From positions 186,001 through 250,000 of the forward strand of contig NZ_CP082247.1 in the NCBI RefSeq assembly GCF_019879105.1: a stretch of DNA of 64,000 nt. Direction: 5' to 3'. This DNA is from Natrinema sp. SYSU A 869. GTDB lineage: Archaea > Halobacteriota > Halobacteria > Halobacteriales > Natrialbaceae. The notes under the pieces were generated by a model that made no database searches, was not told the origin of the DNA, and worked only from the letters and a program-made list of their open reading frames with translations. A program made the position numbers and the translations under genes. Of the stretch, positions 19,024-27,416 are shown piece after piece (position 1 is the stretch's first letter; each line of letters starts with the position of its first letter).

Positions 19024-19407
19024 TGCTATAAACCTGGTCTCGACAGATAAACATGCTCATTGTTATAATTATCACACTCCTCGGCCTCCCAGCTGACTTA
19101 GTACTTTACCATCCCTCGATCGACGTCTATCTGATCGGAACCTTCAACCAGTGGTCGTATTTGCGGAAGAGTATGATGTTTCTCTTCCGAACGCTACGTT
19201 CGATCTCGAAGGTGGAGCGATTCTGACAATAACCTTGCAAGCGATGAAAAACCACTATTAGAGTTCACAGTCAGGATCCTCAAGTATCAAGCTGGGGTAT
19301 TCTGACGAGCAATCAATATGCATACGTACCTACTAGCATATTCTTCCCACTATGGGATGAAATTTAGGGAGTGAACAAATGAGTCGAGGATACCCTAGCT
19401 GGTTCTC
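19024..19407. other. Intergenic, no gene recognised
   Basis: AT-richer than the surroundings, with no convincing frame on either strand. It separates the membrane-protein cluster from the plasmid maintenance genes. Confidence 0.4.
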
Positions 19408-19623
19408 CTACTCCGGACCCTCAAGGACCTGCACATTGGACTGCGTCACGCAGAGACGAAACTCACCAACCGAGAATCTGACCTCGAGATCGGCACCTGC
19501 TGAGTCGACGAGTTGCTTGAGCGCTTCGATGTCGATCACCCGTTGCAATTGGTACTCGTCATGACCGAGCCCCCGCTCTTCGAGTGCAGTGACGATCTCG
19601 AGGAGGAGATTTCGCTCACTCAT
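19408..19623 (-). CDS. HalOD1-like small protein
   Basis: 71 residues. The sequence ALEERGLGHDEYQLQRVIDI and ALKQLVDSAGADLEVRFSVG resembles the haloarchaeal HalOD1 output domain, a small domain often attached to signalling proteins or standing alone. Its ATG overlaps the stop of the ArdC-like gene by 8 bp, so they are translated from one mRNA. A role with the ArdC-like protein is inferred from position only. Confidence 0.6.
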   Translation of the reverse strand: MSERNLLLEIVTALEERGLGHDEYQLQRVIDIEALKQLVDSAGADLEVRFSVGEFRLCVTQSNVQVLEGPE

Positions 19624-20554
19624 TCACCATCTCCTCGTCGACGACAGTGATGATCTCTGCCGCTGTCGAACTGATCCGTTCGAGTCGGTCGAAGATTGCC
19701 GCTGGTTCGTCGCCCTCCCACGCGGCCAGATAGAACGCCGACCCGCTCGTATCCAGCCCGAAGTACCGCCCGACGATATAACCGACTCTCTCGGCCTCGA
19801 GTTCGTGTTTCGAGCGGTTAATCTCGTCGGTGACGTCATCGTGCAAGCGCGCGTGGGCGTATTCGTGGACGAGTGTCACAGCGAGAGCTGCGCTGTTCTC
19901 ACGATTTCGGACCTCGACCAGTGATCGTTCTGCAGGAGAGCGATACTGACAGATGCCTTTGGCGTCGCCGTGAGTCCACTCCGTTGGGGAGACGACCTCT
20001 ACATCTACGTCGAGTGATGAGGCCACCTCGAGAAGCACTGGGAGCAGTTCGTCGGCATCTCCACTCGCATCGGTCTCGAGTTCGGGGAGTGGCTCTCCCT
20101 CAGTTTGGGAAATATCGAAGACGGGCGCTGGCCGGAAGCCCACGAGTCCTTTCGACCACTCTTCGGGTGCTGTCTCGTCGTATTCGCAGTCGCTTTGATC
20201 GTGGTACGACGGCGAGTTTTCACACTCGGGGCACTGCTTTGCGATGATCGGTGCCCAGATCCAGATCGCGTTTTCGCCCTCCTTCACATGGCGGTCGAAT
20301 TCGGTTTGCCACGTCCGATAACCGGCGACACGAGTCGCGTTCGGACACTGGCGAGTAATCAGCAGCGTATTTCGGTAGGAGTAATCGTGAAAGCAACTCT
20401 GGACATCGAGCCACTCTTGGAACTGCTCACTTGAGACTGCGTCATCAACCTCGTCGACGGGGTCTTCGACCCAGGCTTCCATCGTACTGTGCATCTCCTC
20501 ACGTCTGGTGTCCGAATCATCGAAGGACACCGGCGAACAGTCGTTCGTAGTCAT
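19616..20554 (-). CDS. ArdC-like antirestriction / zincin metallopeptidase
   Basis: About 312 residues from MTTNDCSPVSFDDSD; the frame is open to 20752 but the leader motif at 20588-20615 supports the start at 20554. The N-terminal half matches the ArdC ssDNA-binding domain (SYRNTLLITRQCPNATRVAG, then YRTWQTEFDRHVKEGENAIW). The C-terminal half is a metallopeptidase-like domain with HEYAHARLH (HExxH) and a downstream Glu in ELEAERVGYIV. ArdC proteins protect incoming plasmid DNA from restriction. Gene order (ArdC, HalOD1, then Orc) suits a plasmid maintenance region. A zinc-ribbon-like CPECENSP insert is present near residue 110. Confidence 0.75.
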   Translation of the reverse strand: MTTNDCSPVSFDDSDTRREEMHSTMEAWVEDPVDEVDDAVSSEQFQEWLDVQSCFHDYSYRNTLLITRQCPNATRVAGYRTWQTEFDRHVKEGENAIWIWAPIIAKQCPECENSPSYHDQSDCEYDETAPEEWSKGLVGFRPAPVFDISQTEGEPLPELETDASGDADELLPVLLEVASSLDVDVEVVSPTEWTHGDAKGICQYRSPAERSLVEVRNRENSAALAVTLVHEYAHARLHDDVTDEINRSKHELEAERVGYIVGRYFGLDTSGSAFYLAAWEGDEPAAIFDRLERISSTAAEIITVVDEEMVNE

Positions 20555-20587
20555 TGTTCTTGATGACGGACGCACCATTCCGGAACG

Positions 20588-20615
20588 CCCCTCACCCCTT
20601 AGGGGGAGAAAAAAC
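20588..20615 (-). promoter_or_regulatory. Shared leader motif, copy C
   Basis: On the minus strand it reads TTTTTTCTCCCCC, then TAAGGGGTGAGGGGC, 33-35 nt before the ATG at 20554. The CCCCCTAAGGGG part is a tight hairpin. It shares spacing and polarity with copies A, B and D. Confidence 0.5.
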
Positions 20616-20876
20616 GAACTCGAATCGACGCTCGAGTGGATCCCGCTGTACTCGCTGCATCTGTTCTCTATTCCGATTTTCAAACGCCCAACATTTAGAC
20701 TTGTAGCTGGATTTGAGTCAGTTCTAAGGTTCTGATACTGTCCGATAAGCACCTCTCGATTTTAGTGACAATATCTTTCGAGACACGCCTGATTTTCAGT
20801 GAAGGGATAAGCACTACACGATGATTTCGAATCACTCTTTCTAGGACTATGACTAAGCGTCCGTAGTCCGCTTAAG

Positions 20877-22079
20877 CTATTCAAATAATCCATTCATACG
20901 CGAATCCTCACGTAATGCCTCTTCTACGAGGTCGGGCCTGATACTGAACTCATATTGGTAGTATGAGCCGCCCTTTGGCCCCTTGTTCTTTTCTTCAACG
21001 TCCAAGAAGCCCTTGAGCGTCAATTGCGAGAGCCGATCGTGAACCGTTCGATCGGTTCGCACATCGGCACCGATCTTCCGAGCGGCCATCTGATACCGTC
21101 CGTATATCGCAGACCGTTTTGCCGGCAACTCGTCTTCCGCCTCAAGTATCAATAACGCAAAGAGAGTGAGTTTTGACTGTGCAGGTACACTGACCAGTTC
21201 TTCGTGAACCTTGTCACGCTCGACCGCCTCGTCAGCGGCACGAATATGGTCTTCTGTGACAGTACCAGATTCTTCGTCTCGAGCAAGATCACCTGCTTTG
21301 TATAACCGACGGAGTGCCTGTCGTGCAGAGCCACTACTCTGGCCAGCAAACGCTGCAGTTAATTCAATGACGCCGTCATCGAGGACACCATCACGAAATG
21401 CACTATCTGCACGTTGCTCGAGAATTCGTCGTAGCTCATTCGCGTTGTAGGGTGAAAACAGTATTTCCTCGTCGCAGAGTGAATCTTTGACCCGCGCAGA
21501 AAGATTATCTCGGAAGGTAAAATCGTTTGAAATGCCAATGACACCGACCTGTGTTTCCTCGACGTGACCGTTATCGTTCGATCGAGGAACCTGGTAGAGA
21601 ATATCGTCGTCGTTCCCGATTGAATCCACTTCATCAAGGACGATCAAGCAGTGTGTTGTATCGAGTTCAGTGATTGCCGACCACAACATCTGATTGATCA
21701 TCCCTGATGGATATCCGGTCGTCTTGATCTGGTCGTCTGGAGACCGAAATTTGTTGACCAGATGAGCGGATACTTGATAACTTGACGTGAGTGACTTACA
21801 GTTCAAGAAAATTGTTTCAAGCTCAACGTTGGACATCGGCTTGAGGTCTGATTTGAGCCGTTCGAGAACCATGCGAGTCGCTAATGTTTTTCCCACGCCC
21901 GTTTGTCCATAGAGAAAGAGATTTTTCGGTTGTGCGCCGTTGACAACGGGACGCAGTGCTGATTGATATGCCTTGAGTTCCTCATCTCGCTCGATCAACG
22001 TATCTGGCTGGTAGCCATCTCGGAGGACGTTTTCATCCTGAAAGATTGTTGAATCAGGTGTGAACGGCTCAAGTCCCAT
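20877..22079 (-). CDS. Orc1/Cdc6 replication initiator
   Basis: About 400 residues from MGLEPFTPDSTIF; an ATG three codons upstream (22088) is also possible. The AAA+ domain has Walker A (YGQTGVGKTLATR), Walker B (CLIVLDEVDSIG) and sensor-1 (GVIGISNDFTF). The C-terminal winged helix (RKIGADVRTDRTVHDRLSQL) would bind origin recognition boxes. Haloarchaea have many such genes, each beside its own origin. Here the intergenic region upstream holds an inverted pair of G-rich boxes flanking AT-rich DNA, so this protein is probably the initiator of that origin. Confidence 0.9.
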   Translation of the reverse strand: MGLEPFTPDSTIFQDENVLRDGYQPDTLIERDEELKAYQSALRPVVNGAQPKNLFLYGQTGVGKTLATRMVLERLKSDLKPMSNVELETIFLNCKSLTSSYQVSAHLVNKFRSPDDQIKTTGYPSGMINQMLWSAITELDTTHCLIVLDEVDSIGNDDDILYQVPRSNDNGHVEETQVGVIGISNDFTFRDNLSARVKDSLCDEEILFSPYNANELRRILEQRADSAFRDGVLDDGVIELTAAFAGQSSGSARQALRRLYKAGDLARDEESGTVTEDHIRAADEAVERDKVHEELVSVPAQSKLTLFALLILEAEDELPAKRSAIYGRYQMAARKIGADVRTDRTVHDRLSQLTLKGFLDVEEKNKGPKGGSYYQYEFSIRPDLVEEALREDSRMNGLFE

Positions 22080-22160
22080 CAATAGCATCTGGTTGTAGAA
22101 TCATCATAAAACCACTGGTTCACGAGTTCATCTGTTTCATGAGTAGTCGGATTAGCCTGT

Positions 22161-22382
22161 ACTCCCACCCCCACTTTTCACGAGTGTTCTCACTCTGAGT
22201 AGTCGGAGAACTCGATGAGAATTATTCTGAGAGAAAATTATAAGAGCCTATGGTAGAAAATGGAACCGTACTGCATTATAGCTAGTACATCCCGATTATA
22301 TGGACTTTGTAGCTATGCCTGTGTTTATTTCCTCAATCTAAGCCTTAGACAAACTCTCATGAAAAGTGGGGGGGGTGGGGGT
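22161..22382. other. Probable replication origin next to orc1/cdc6
   Basis: Two long boxes face each other. On the minus strand, 22161-22185 reads ACTCGTGAAAAGTGGGGGTG and on to GGAGT. On the plus strand, 22353-22382 reads ACTCTCATGAAAAGTGGGGG followed by a second G-run. Shared core: TGAAAAGTGGGGG. Archaeal origin recognition boxes also end in G-strings. Between them is about 165 bp, AT-rich at 22216-22350, suitable for unwinding. A short direct repeat GAGTAGTCGGA occurs at 22141 and 22197. Position next to orc supports the call. Confidence 0.75.
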
Positions 22383-23421
22383 AAGAGAGTTGTCTGAGTA
22401 TCACTGTCTTTTGCTGCCTCTCGTGAAATGTAGGGAGTCCTCCCACCAATCCCATCAGCATCGACATATCACAATCGCCTGGCCCGAGTATACCATTCTT
22501 AGCCTCTAATCTCGAGTAACTCATCCCGACGGCTTCGAAGCGTATTCGGCGATGTTCCTGCAATGTCGGCGATCCGCTTTGAGAAAGACACAACCCGACC
22601 CGCTGGGCAGCGAGATAGAGACACCCCGCTGCGACACCACTCGGCCGGCAGCCGATCGTGAGCCCAGTTTCCCTCGCTCTCTGTGCGAGTTCGAACGCTC
22701 GTCGACGAACCTGATCTGGGACCTCGAGGTCCGTCGCAAGTTTCGGAATGCGATCTGCTGCCGAAGTCGGCTGTGTCGGTAACTCGAGTTCGACGTTCAT
22801 CGCGTCGTAGGCAGTGGTAAGTCTACTCTGCTCACAGCGGGCACTGGACGCAACTTCTGCCCGGGATCGTCCGAGTCCGTTACAGCGAGCGATTGCGTAG
22901 ACGCTGGCTGCGGCCACTGACTCGAGCGATCGTCCGTGACAGAGGTGTTCGGACTGTGCACGGCGGAAGAGCGCACACGCCTGATCTCGGACACTGTCTG
23001 CCAGACCGAGACTCGCGACAATCCGCCGCACTTCGCTGAGACCATAGGCGAGGTTCCGTTCTGCTTTCGACTGCCACTGTGCGCGGGACTGTTCGCGACG
23101 CAATCGATTCAGCCGTCTTCGCTTTGTGCTCGAGAGGGTGTTTCCGTTTCCGTCCTGCTTGTATCCAATCTCGGTAGAGAGGCCTCGATCGTGGCGTGTC
23201 GGTGTCAGTGGTGCGCCGGTCCGCTTCTGAGAGTCTCCGTCGTCGCTTCGGCCCCAGTCAGGCCCTCGATCCAAGTGGTTGTTCTTGAGGATACGTCCGC
23301 AGTCCTCGCAGATCGTTTCGCGGCCGGTCTGTCGAATACGACCGCCACAGTCCGGACAGTCAGTTGCAGTCGTCTGGACGTCTTCGTCGACCGCCGTCGT
23401 ATAGATGTCTCTCGTTGCCAT
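22357..23421 (-). CDS. Transcription factor B (TFB) homolog with shifted C-terminus
   Basis: It starts at MATRDIYTTAVDED (23421), fixed by leader motif copy D; the frame is open to 23532. The N-terminal zinc ribbon has CPDCGGRIRQ...CEDCGRIL. The B-finger region and both cyclin repeats follow (GLSEVRRIVASLGLADSVRD; VPDQVRRRAFELAQRARETG). After GLCLSQS the frame goes wrong. One base over, the expected ending IADIAGTSPNTLRSRRDELL appears and stops at TAA 22499-22501. The frameshift is near 22574-22586. As read, a foreign tail of about 65 residues runs into the origin repeat. TFB recruits RNA polymerase; plasmid TFBs are accessory. Confidence 0.75.
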   Translation of the reverse strand: MATRDIYTTAVDEDVQTTATDCPDCGGRIRQTGRETICEDCGRILKNNHLDRGPDWGRSDDGDSQKRTGAPLTPTRHDRGLSTEIGYKQDGNGNTLSSTKRRRLNRLRREQSRAQWQSKAERNLAYGLSEVRRIVASLGLADSVRDQACALFRRAQSEHLCHGRSLESVAAASVYAIARCNGLGRSRAEVASSARCEQSRLTTAYDAMNVELELPTQPTSAADRIPKLATDLEVPDQVRRRAFELAQRARETGLTIGCRPSGVAAGCLYLAAQRVGLCLSQSGSPTLQEHRRIRFEAVGMSYSRLEAKNGILGPGDCDMSMLMGLVGGLPTFHERQQKTVILRQLSYPHPPHFS

Positions 23422-23449
23422 CGATAACTCCGAAGGGAACAACTGATCA

Positions 23450-23478
23450 GCCCCTTCACCTCTTCTGGGGCGATAAAC
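23450..23478 (-). promoter_or_regulatory. Shared leader motif, copy D
   Basis: On the minus strand it reads GTTTATCGCCCC, AGAAG, then AGGTGAAGGGGC, 28-30 nt before the TFB ATG at 23421. The CCCC and GGGG halves can pair. It is closest to copy A. Confidence 0.5.
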
Positions 23479-23645
23479 ATCGCTAAGGTGCTGTTGTCGA
23501 TCTCCCTGTTGGAACGGCCGCGGATCCCTCACTCACTTTTTCGACTACTTGGTGGGCGAGGATCTCTCTATCAGACCAACTGGAACGGAGCCTTCTCAGC
23601 ACCAATGGTTTACCGAGAAGAAGGCCGACCTACGGGGGATAACAA

Positions 23646-24080
23646 TTAGAGTGCTCGCGGATCGCTATCGACGATGCCCGCAAACGCGACGTTCTCCTGA
23701 ACCTGCTCGATTTCGACGGTCGGCTCGTCACCGGGTTGGGAACCGGGGACAATCACGACGTAGCCACGTTCGACTTTTGCAATACCGTCGCCCTGATCGC
23801 CGACAGTCTCAATTGTTACATCACGCACTTCGCCTTCATCGACAGGGGGTTCTGACGGGGCGCGACTCACGGTCTCCTGAGAAGGCGGTTGCTGTGGCCC
23901 CTGTTGCATCGATGACTCTGTCGAGGCAGGAGACTCAAGAATCGCTACGCGATACGTTTCGTTAGCTGACAACGCTTCATGATCGACTTCACTCGAAGGA
24001 ACTTCAATAATGTACGTCCCATCTTGCTCTTCGATTGGAGCGCTGAACAGAGAGCGAAGGGAATTAGGGATCTTGACCAT
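23646..24080 (-). CDS. TRAM-domain protein
   Basis: 144 residues. The C-terminal part (DVTIETVGDQGDGIAKVERG, then VVIVPGSQPGDEPTVEIEQV) is a TRAM domain, a beta-barrel RNA-binding fold. The N-terminal segment (MVKIPNSLRSLFSAPIEEQD) is shared by haloarchaeal TRAM proteins of this length, and the middle is a low-complexity Gln/Pro/Ser linker. Such proteins may act as RNA chaperones. It lies upstream of the TFB gene on the same strand but 225 bp away. Confidence 0.8.
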   Translation of the reverse strand: MVKIPNSLRSLFSAPIEEQDGTYIIEVPSSEVDHEALSANETYRVAILESPASTESSMQQGPQQPPSQETVSRAPSEPPVDEGEVRDVTIETVGDQGDGIAKVERGYVVIVPGSQPGDEPTVEIEQVQENVAFAGIVDSDPRAL

Positions 24081-24179
24081 TGAGTTTGTAGTACTCAGTA
24101 CCCACGGGACAAGTATGTTAACCCAGAAGGTTGGCGAGCTCGTGGATATTTTGTTTAAGTTTGTACTCAGTTGAGACGT

Positions 24180-24528
24180 TAATCTCCTCCCACCCCTTCA
24201 GGGGTGGGATTCCCGAAGGAGAGTTGAAGTGTTGAGGCGGTGGCCCGAGGTCAACTACCAACAGCTCGCTAGTCGCTCAACGTACTCGAACTACGGCCGT
24301 GTGGGCCACTCTCCAGTGCGGTACAACGTGCCTAGTCGCGCGATTATCGGCGAGTCGACACGTTCTACGGGGGAGACGAACCTCGACGCCGTCCTTGACC
24401 TCGTGTCGCGCTCGAAGAAGCCGGTCCAGGAGCTCGCGTGGGCGTCGATCAGGAACGTCCTCACCGCTATCCGATCTGTGAGGCGCACGACCCTCAATGA
24501 ACTTCTTGGGGCGTCGCCGTAGAAGCAA
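24180..24528 (-). mobile_element. IS200/IS605-type right end and possible remnant
   Basis: On the minus strand the sequence GGGAATCCCACCCC-TGAA-GGGGTGGG followed by AGGAGATTAA ends at 24180. It has the same hairpin-plus-GGAG(G/A)T layout as the right ends at 15880 and 62928. The DNA up to about 24528 lacks in-frame TnpB motifs. A left end was not found with confidence; CCTCAATG at 24492 is the best TTGAG candidate. It borders the iteron array directly. Confidence 0.4.
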
Positions 24529-24895
24529 CCCCACCGCTTCCGCTGTTCAATTGACCGGAGATGAGGAGGAGACAGGTAGATGCCAACCCCACTACTTCCG
24601 CTGTTACATCTACATGAGTGAAGAGTTTTGGAGTAGACACCCCATCGCTTCCGCTGTTACTGTGGAAAGATTGCCACACCCACCCCACTATTTCCGCTGT
24701 TAGGTTGTGAGACAGTCTATCTGAATACCAACTTTGATCACTCCATTCCTAACCTATATCTCTAGTAACATAGAATAGACTTAAGATAGATCGGCAAAAA
24801 CCACATCCACAGGCTGTTCAATACCGAATACAAATCACCCTCTATAGGAGGAGGGTGATGCAGTTGTTCAATCGCTAACAGCGGAAGTAGTGGGG
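24529..24895. repeat. Iteron array, possible second origin
   Basis: A 19-bp repeat, consensus CCCCAYYRCTTCCGCTGTT, occurs four times directly at 24529, 24587, 24640 and 24683 and once inverted at 24877-24895 (AACAGCGGAAGTAGTGGGG). Between copies 4 and 5 lies AT-rich DNA (24720-24830) and a perfect 8-bp-stem hairpin (TCACCCTC...GAGGGTGA, 24835-24858). Start-to-start distances of 58, 53 and 43 bp are too uneven for CRISPR. Inverted copies around AT-rich DNA resemble a replication origin or a regulator-binding array. No initiator gene is adjacent; orc1/cdc6 is 2.4 kb away. Confidence 0.6.
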
Positions 24896-24994
24896 TGAGC
24901 GGGTTGAGTATTTTAGAAGTCTCATCTTGTATCTACCAATATCTAATTCAAGGGTATCTCTTCTACTCATCCGGATTTGCAGGTCTTTTATATT

Positions 24995-25300
24995 TTATTT
25001 AATTTGACTACCTTCCTGCCATTGCCAGTAGTAGTAGTGATTATCGTTGATTCCCTTGATCGTGATCGTTGCCTTCGTTGGGACATCGTTCGGAAGATCG
25101 TCGGGTCGCTCTTTGATTTCGTTCTCGTCCGACTCTTCCTCGAGGCGAGCCTCGCGCTCTTTGTATTCGGCTAGCTCCTCGGCGTACGTGGTAACGTCCC
25201 GGAGGCGCTCTGGAGTGGACTCGTTGAGCGTGTTAACTACCTCTGTTGGGAGGTTTACCGGTGGGGTCAGTGGCTCGTAGGATATCGGTTGTTCTCGTGT
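24995..25300 (-). pseudogene. Fragment of a haloarchaeal plasmid protein
   Basis: The minus frame reads REQPISYEPLTPPVNLPTEV, NESTPERLRDVTTYAEELAE, a highly charged linker, then TKATITIKGINDNHYYYWQW and stops at 24995. The ending recalls proteins whose C-terminus reads YYYLQWREG, frequent on haloarchaeal plasmids and of unknown function. No start codon fits, and the tail after SQIK is lost, so this is a truncated copy. Confidence 0.45.
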
Positions 25301-25439
25301 TAACCAACACGGAACGCCAATCCATAGTTTTGTTAGTTAAGACGGTAATGTCGGTTCCCGAATCCGCTGGTTGTAACACTACTCGAAACTTCTGGCACTG
25401 TCTAGATAAGAGAAACCGCAATACGGGAAGGTGATGAAG

Positions 25440-25620
25440 TGACGGTATCGGCTGTAAAATCATCATATTGGATCTGATATAGGGGACTCTGTTCCACGAG
25501 CAGCGACAATTCGGCTGCTTCAGCAAATTTCTCATAAGCAGTGACAATCTCAGATTTCACCGGTAATGCTGTAGCAGGCTCTGAAACACTGCTATACGTC
25601 GGGATCGAGTAACTAGATAG
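25440..25620 (-). repeat. Diverged repeat unit 1 (unknown gene fragment)
   Basis: On the minus strand this encodes VTAYEKFAEAAELSLLVEQS and YQIQYDDFTADTVTSSPS before stops. A related segment at about 26880-27075 encodes VTPHEGRVEAAEFPPLVEQR. They flank the TrmB-like and PadR genes in the same orientation. They look like two decayed copies of one gene or element. Confidence 0.3.
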
Positions 25621-25655
25621 TGCCTATTTTCTCCAACGGTCTCGTACTGACTGCC

Positions 25656-26207
25656 ATGTCATCACCTGACAGTGAACTGGCCATCTATGAGTGTTCGACC
25701 TGTGGCGAACTTCGACTGAGCGACGGAGAAGCGAGATGTTGCGACGGACCGATGGATACCATCGAAACGACAGTCCCTACTGAATTACCGGATGTCGAGG
25801 AGATCATGCACGACGTATTCGATATCTCGCCGACCGAACTCGAGGTCTGTCGACAGGTGATGGCTGCCGGTGAAACAACCATCGGAGAACTCACTGAGAC
25901 AATCGATCGCGATCAAAGCGTCGTCAATCGCCACCTGAATCACCTCGTCGATCTCGGCGTCGTCGCGAAGACATCGCGCGTACTTCCCGAAGGTGGCCGC
26001 GTCAACGTCTATTCACCGCGTTCTGAGGAGGCGGTCCGACGCCAGCTCAAGCTCGGACTGTACGCGTGGTGTCTTGATGCAATCGAACTGCTCGAGGAAG
26101 TGAACGAGGAAAAGATCGCAATGATGGCCGAGAGCGCAGACAACGACGAAAGCGGCTCCGGTCGATCGATGGTCGATCGATTACTCGCTCGGGGCGACAC
26201 CTCGTGA
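25656..26207 (+). CDS. Winged-helix regulator with N-terminal zinc-binding motif
   Basis: 183 residues from MSSPDSELAIYECST; an in-frame ATG at 25620 is less likely. The N-terminus has a rubredoxin-like knuckle (YECSTCGELRL, then ARCCDGPMDTIE). Residues 55-140 form a TrmB/MarR-like winged helix (SPTELEVCRQVMAAGETTIG, QSVVNRHLNHLVDLGVVAKT, a wing with RVNVYSPRS). The C-terminus is helical and ends in a flexible acidic tail. Probably a transcription factor responding to metal or redox state; that is inference. Transcribed alone. Confidence 0.65.
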   Translation: MSSPDSELAIYECSTCGELRLSDGEARCCDGPMDTIETTVPTELPDVEEIMHDVFDISPTELEVCRQVMAAGETTIGELTETIDRDQSVVNRHLNHLVDLGVVAKTSRVLPEGGRVNVYSPRSEEAVRRQLKLGLYAWCLDAIELLEEVNEEKIAMMAESADNDESGSGRSMVDRLLARGDTS

Positions 26208-26477
26208 TTGAGTGTCCAGTCACCATCTCGCCAACAGCCAATCTCTCTGGCGAGTATTCCCTCGATGGGGCTACTTTTTTGACCCGCCCGAAAAGCTGCA
26301 GATTGCCTCTATAGAGCCATGCTGAATACAATTCGAACCTGTCGTCTGTAGTTATTGTGCGAAAACGGTTATGCACTGAGAGTCCCGTCAATAGGGAATG
26401 TCCCATTACATACGCGGTATGTATATTTACTAAACTCTTTCCGAGAAGCTTATCTGCTGATAAGGATACATTCCGAT

Positions 26478-26771
26478 ATGTACGATCTCACTGGTTTCCA
26501 GCGTGATCTGCTGTACACGATTGCTGGGCAGGAGGAACCGCACGGACTCGCAATCAAAGAGGAACTCGAGGACTACTACGAGAAAGAGATCCATCACGGG
26601 CGGCTCTATCCGAACCTCGATGAAATCGTCGACAAAGGCCTCGTCGAGAAAGGCGAACTCGACCGCCGAACGAATTATTACACGATCACCGCTCGTGGCC
26701 GCCGTGAACTCGAGGCTCGACGGGAGTGGGAAGACCAGTACGTTGGCGAGTCACTCTCAGAATCTGAGTGA
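26478..26771 (+). CDS. PadR family transcriptional regulator
   Basis: 97 residues starting MYDLTGFQRDLLYTIAGQEE, with the PadR winged helix (EIHHGRLYPNLDEIVDKGLV, then RTNYYTITARGRRELEARR). Proteins of this size are the common haloarchaeal PadR-like type and act as dimers on DNA. A near-identical paralog lies at 63706-63999 (about five differences in the first 90 residues, with more near the C-terminus), and a decayed third copy at about 33010-33100. The upstream region (26400-26477) is AT-rich. Confidence 0.85.
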   Translation: MYDLTGFQRDLLYTIAGQEEPHGLAIKEELEDYYEKEIHHGRLYPNLDEIVDKGLVEKGELDRRTNYYTITARGRRELEARREWEDQYVGESLSESE

Positions 26772-26799
26772 CGGGACTGGTAGTACGCTAATCGATATA

Positions 26800-27280
26800 C
26801 TCGAGTATTGCGTGTGCCAGTCGTGAGATCGATCTCTGCTTCGAATCGATGAGATACCGGCACCGTTGGCTCTCGTCTATATTCGATTCCAGTATGTGGT
26901 AGAAAAGACGGCATGGCATTGTCGAGATACGGAAACCCACAAGACATGATGTCGGTGATGTTTCGATATCGGGTGTAAATCACCATGCAAAATCTCACAC
27001 AAAGAGTCTCTGTTCCACAAGCGGCGGAAATTCAGCTGCTTCAACACGCCCCTCATGAGGAGTAACAATTACTGAGATCAGCACTAATGGCGTAATAGCC
27101 GTTAAAACGATTTTTGGGCCAGAATCGCGTAACTACAATGTGCCGACAAAATACACATTTTTGACCCACTGACGGACCGTCGGATGTGGATTATTCGCTT
27201 CAATTTGCTCGAGCAGTATTCTAGTAACCTGATGTCGGGCAGGTAGCTCTGCAATGCACAACCTGGACGTTCTTTCCAGC
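26800..27280 (-). pseudogene. Decayed minus-strand gene, diverged repeat unit 2
   Basis: Pieces in one frame read LPARHQVTRILLEQIEANNP, PTVRQWVKNVYFVGTL, a stop, RDSGPKIVLTAITPLVLISV, then IVTPHEGRVEAAEFPPLVEQ, another stop, and STMPCRLFYHILESNIDESQ. A hydrophobic segment (IVLTAITPLVLISVIV) suggests a membrane protein. Part of it (26880-27075) is similar to 25440-25620. No family recognised. Confidence 0.3.
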
Positions 27281-27416
27281 CATTTTCTCAACGGCGAAAA
27301 CCGACGTCTATCAAAATCAGCTCGTTATTTCGCAATCGTCCAACCATGACATGAAACAAAGTGATCCAACATAGTACCGCCGCTCATGAGCTGGGCGAAC
27401 ACGGGAGGATCTGGTG

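Noticed and set aside
24529-24701. Possible CRISPR array (four repeats of 19 bp)
   Set aside because: Start-to-start distances are 58, 53 and 43 bp, the repeats vary, one copy is inverted further on, and no cas gene is near.
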